Shown: in pieces, positions 61,481 through 64,000 of the stretch
Numbering within the stretch: position 1 is the stretch's first letter
Layout of the letters: the number at the start of each line of letters is the position of its first letter
Assembly: GCF_024349685.1 (NCBI RefSeq)
Contig: NZ_AP025944.1
Span: 750,001 to 814,000, forward strand
Length of the DNA: 64,000 bases
Reading direction: 5' to 3'
DNA from: Pseudomonas sp. LRP2-20
GTDB taxonomy: Bacteria > Pseudomonadota > Gammaproteobacteria > Pseudomonadales > Pseudomonadaceae
Notes under the pieces: generated by a model
Told to the model about the DNA's origin: nothing
The model's input: the letters and a program-made list of their open reading frames with translations, nothing else
The model's database searches: none
Position numbers and translations under genes: made by a program

Positions 61481-63919
61481 ATGCCCGATCCTGTCGCTGC
61501 GCGCCTGCGTCTCGCGCCTGAAGCCCTGACCCGGCGTTTCTCCCCCGAGCAGTTTGCCTTTACCAATACCGACGATCTGGAGCCGTTTCGCGGAGTCCTG
61601 GGCCAGGAGCGTGCTGTCGAGGCCCTGCAGTTCGGCGTGGCCATGCCGCGCCCCGGTTACAACGTGTATGTGATGGGCGAGCCTGGCACCGGCCGCTTCT
61701 CGTTCGTCAAGCGCTACCTCAAGGCCGAGGGCAAGCGCCAGCAGACCCCGGCCGACTGGCTCTACGTCAACCATTTCGACGACACCCGTGAGCCACGCGC
61801 TCTGGAGCTGCCATCCGGCAGCGCGGCCGAGTTCATCAGCGACATGAGCGGGTTGATCGACAACCTGCTGGCGACCTTCCCTGCGGTGTTCGAGCACCCG
61901 TCGTACCAGCAGAAGAAGGGCGCCATCGACCGTGCCTTCAACCAGCGTTATGACCGTGCGCTGGATGTGATCGAGCGCGCCTCGCTGGAAAAGGACGTGG
62001 CCTTGTACCGCGATGCCAGCAACGTCGCCTTCACCCCGATGGCCGATGGCAAGGCGCTGGATGAAGCCGAATTCGCCCAGCTGCCCGAAGAGGTCCGCGA
62101 GCAGTTCCACGAGGACATCGCCCTGCTCGAGGAGCGCCTCAATGAGGAACTGGCCAGCCTGCCGCAATGGAAGCGCGAATCGAACAACCAGCTGCGCCAG
62201 CTCAATGAAGAGACCATCACCCTGGCCCTGCAGCCGTTGCTGGCGCCGCTGTCGGAGAAGTACGCCGAGAACGCGGCCGTTTGTGCCTACCTGCAGTCCG
62301 TGCAGCTGAACCTGCTGCGTACCGTGGTCGAGCAATTGGTCGACGACAGCAAGACCGACGCTGCTGCCCGCAAGCTGCTCGAAGAGCAGTACGCGCCGAG
62401 CCTGGTGGTCGGCCACCACGCGGACGGTGGCGCGCCGGTGGTGTTCGAGCCGCACCCGACCTACGACAACCTGTTCGGGCGCATTGAATACAGCACCGAC
62501 CAGGGTGCGCTGTACACTTCTTACCGGCAGTTGCGCCCGGGCGCCTTGCACCGCGCCAACGGCGGCTTCCTGATTCTCGAAGCCGAGAAGATGCTGGGTG
62601 AACCGTTCGTCTGGGACGCCCTCAAGCGTGCCCTGCAGTCGCGCAAGCTGAAGATGGAATCGCCACTGGGCGAGCTGGGTCGTGTCGCCACGGTCAGCCT
62701 GACGCCGCAGATGATCCCGCTGAACATCAAGCTGGTGATCATCGGTTCGCGCCAGCTGTACTACGCGCTGCAGGACCACGACCCGGACTTCCAGGAGATG
62801 TTCCGCGTGCTGGTCGACTTCGACGAAGACATGCCGATGGTCGACGAGAACCTCGAGCAGTTCGCCCAGCTGCTGCGCACCCGCACCAACGAGGAAGGCA
62901 TGGCCCCGCTGACCAGCGATGCGGTGGCGCGCCTGGCCACCTACAGCGCACGCCTGGCGGAAAACCAGTCGCGCCTGTCGGCACGCATCGGCGACCTGTT
63001 CCAGCTGGTCAGCGAGGCGGATTTCATCCGCCAGTTGGCCAATGACGAGATGACCGATGCCGGGCACATCGAACGTGCGCTCAAGGCCAAGGCCACCCGC
63101 ACCGGGCGGGTCTCGCAGCGGGTGCTCGACGACATGCTCGCCGGCATCATCCTGATCGATACCGAGGGCGCGGCCATCGGCAAGTGCAACGGCCTGACCG
63201 TGCTGGAGGTCGGCGACTCGGCATTCGGCATGCCGGCGCGCATTTCCGCCACCGTCTACCCGGGCGGCAGCGGCATTGTCGACATCGAGCGTGAGGTCAA
63301 CCTCGGCCAGCCGATCCACTCCAAGGGGGTGATGATCCTCACCGGGTACCTGGGCAGCCGCTATGCCCAGGAATTCCCCCTGGCGATTTCGGCGAGCATC
63401 GCGCTGGAGCAGTCCTACGGCTATGTCGATGGCGACAGCGCTTCGCTGGGCGAAGCGTGCACGCTGATCTCGGCCTTGTCGCGCACGCCGCTCAAGCAGT
63501 GCTTCGCCATCACCGGCTCGATCAACCAGTTCGGTGAAGTGCAGGCGGTGGGTGGGGTCAACGAGAAGATCGAAGGCTTCTTCCGCCTCTGCGAGGCACG
63601 TGGCCTGACCGGCGAGCAGGGGGTGATCATCCCGCGCGCCAACGTCGCCACGCTGATGCTCGACGAGCGCGTGCTGCAGGCGGTGGAGAACGGCATGTTC
63701 CACGTCTACGCCGTGAGCCAGGCTGACGAGGCGCTGAGCCTGCTGGTGGGCCAGGATGCCGGGGAGCTCAACGACGAAGGCGTGTTTACCGAAGGCAGCG
63801 TCAATGCCCGCGTGGTCGAGCGTTTGCGCGAGATTGCCGAGATGATCAGCGAGGAAGAAATCGAGAAAGCGGAAAAGGAACGGGTGGAAGAGGTGATTGC
63901 CCAGGCGAAACCGGCCTGA
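61481..63919 (+). CDS. LonB/YcbZ-like AAA protease with altered Walker A
   Basis: 812 residues. N-terminal AAA-like region with GEPGTGR at 66-72: Arg72 stands where Walker A Lys is expected. A long helical insertion (about 150-280) follows, then a second ATPase-type segment (PGALHRANGGFLILEAEKMLGEPFVWDALKRAL) and a C-terminal Lon protease domain with catalytic Ser653 (DGDSASLGEA) and Lys696 (VNEKIEG). AAGGAA precedes the ATG. Likely a cytosolic ATP-dependent or ATP-modulated protease. Confidence 0.92.
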   Translation: MPDPVAARLRLAPEALTRRFSPEQFAFTNTDDLEPFRGVLGQERAVEALQFGVAMPRPGYNVYVMGEPGTGRFSFVKRYLKAEGKRQQTPADWLYVNHFDDTREPRALELPSGSAAEFISDMSGLIDNLLATFPAVFEHPSYQQKKGAIDRAFNQRYDRALDVIERASLEKDVALYRDASNVAFTPMADGKALDEAEFAQLPEEVREQFHEDIALLEERLNEELASLPQWKRESNNQLRQLNEETITLALQPLLAPLSEKYAENAAVCAYLQSVQLNLLRTVVEQLVDDSKTDAAARKLLEEQYAPSLVVGHHADGGAPVVFEPHPTYDNLFGRIEYSTDQGALYTSYRQLRPGALHRANGGFLILEAEKMLGEPFVWDALKRALQSRKLKMESPLGELGRVATVSLTPQMIPLNIKLVIIGSRQLYYALQDHDPDFQEMFRVLVDFDEDMPMVDENLEQFAQLLRTRTNEEGMAPLTSDAVARLATYSARLAENQSRLSARIGDLFQLVSEADFIRQLANDEMTDAGHIERALKAKATRTGRVSQRVLDDMLAGIILIDTEGAAIGKCNGLTVLEVGDSAFGMPARISATVYPGGSGIVDIEREVNLGQPIHSKGVMILTGYLGSRYAQEFPLAISASIALEQSYGYVDGDSASLGEACTLISALSRTPLKQCFAITGSINQFGEVQAVGGVNEKIEGFFRLCEARGLTGEQGVIIPRANVATLMLDERVLQAVENGMFHVYAVSQADEALSLLVGQDAGELNDEGVFTEGSVNARVVERLREIAEMISEEEIEKAEKERVEEVIAQAKPA

Positions 63920-63925
63920 GTCAAT

Positions 63926-63972
63926 AAAACGGCGCTGGCGGCCATGTGCTACCGTTCAGCGCCGGTTTTCCA
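63926..63972 (+). terminator. Candidate terminator of the Lon-like gene
   Basis: AAAACGGCGCTG (63927-63937 region) pairs with CAGCGCCGGTTTT (63958 onward) with a 20-base loop, 7 bases after the stop and followed by T residues. Confidence 0.6.
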
Positions 63973-64000
63973 TCTTTCTGTGCTGTTCTTCTATGCTGGA

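Noticed and set aside
61325..63703. 792-codon frame on the minus strand
   Set aside because: Shadow of the Lon-like gene; no domain signatures.

Overview
The window is a chromosomal stretch of a fluorescent pseudomonad, most likely of the Pseudomonas putida group. The evidence is the gene order ileS-lspA-fkpB-ispH, type IV prepilin genes, thiO, bamD/rluD/pgeF/clpB, ndh, yacG-coaE-pilD-pilC/pilA-tRNA-Thr, a GntP permease, malate dehydrogenase, glyA, a GGDEF/EAL protein, ettA and gdhA. Many copies of the P. putida-type REP palindrome (core GGGCTTGCCCGCG) lie between genes. I could run no database search, so species and family names rest on recognition of motifs and gene order.

Layout. 1-7.2 kb: end of ileS, lipoprotein signal peptidase, FKBP-type isomerase, IspH, then a minor-prepilin cluster (fimT-like on the minus strand; pilV, pilW, pilX, pilE on the plus strand) and glycine oxidase. 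7.2-13.3 kb: PP0621-family protein, bamD, rluD, pgeF, clpB. 13.4-14.2 kb: tRNA cluster Asn-Pro-Lys-Pro-Lys made by a tandem duplication. 14.3-21.3 kb: ndh, small conserved proteins, yacG-coaE-pilD-pilC, pilA and tRNA-Thr(CGT).

21.2-38.5 kb is a 17.3 kb integrated element, inserted in the 3' part of tRNA-Thr and bounded by a 16-bp direct repeat (21234-21249 and 38528-38543). It has the replication and control core of a P4-like satellite: a tyrosine integrase, a PrtN-like protein, an AlpA-family regulator, a C4/P4-CI-like antisense RNA before an early operon, and a Toprim-DUF927 primase-helicase. Two clusters of GGTGTAAC iterons, one beside the integrase and one near the far end, resemble P4 ori and crr. 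No capsid, terminase or lysis genes are visible. Its cargo is metabolic. One operon pairs a D-tartrate-dehydratase-like enolase-superfamily enzyme, a DctA-type carrier and an oxaloacetate-decarboxylase-like enzyme with a divergent LysR regulator, which would carry tartrate to pyruvate. A second block has a MarR regulator and two F420-reductase-like NAD(P)-binding proteins. A protein with a HEPN-type R-x4-H motif sits at the right end.

38.5-39.3 kb, beyond the right attachment repeat, holds a second copy of the antisense-RNA/early-operon leader, probably the remnant of an earlier satellite in the same tRNA gene. 39.3-64 kb returns to ordinary chromosome: methyltransferase, tautomerase, LysR, GFA-family protein, GntP permease, malate dehydrogenase, transporter, glyA, GGDEF/EAL protein, ettA, gdhA, a 32-bp minisatellite between two REP elements, GreA/B-like factor, lipoprotein, DUF4105 and DUF3015 proteins, and a LonB-like protease with an altered Walker A motif.
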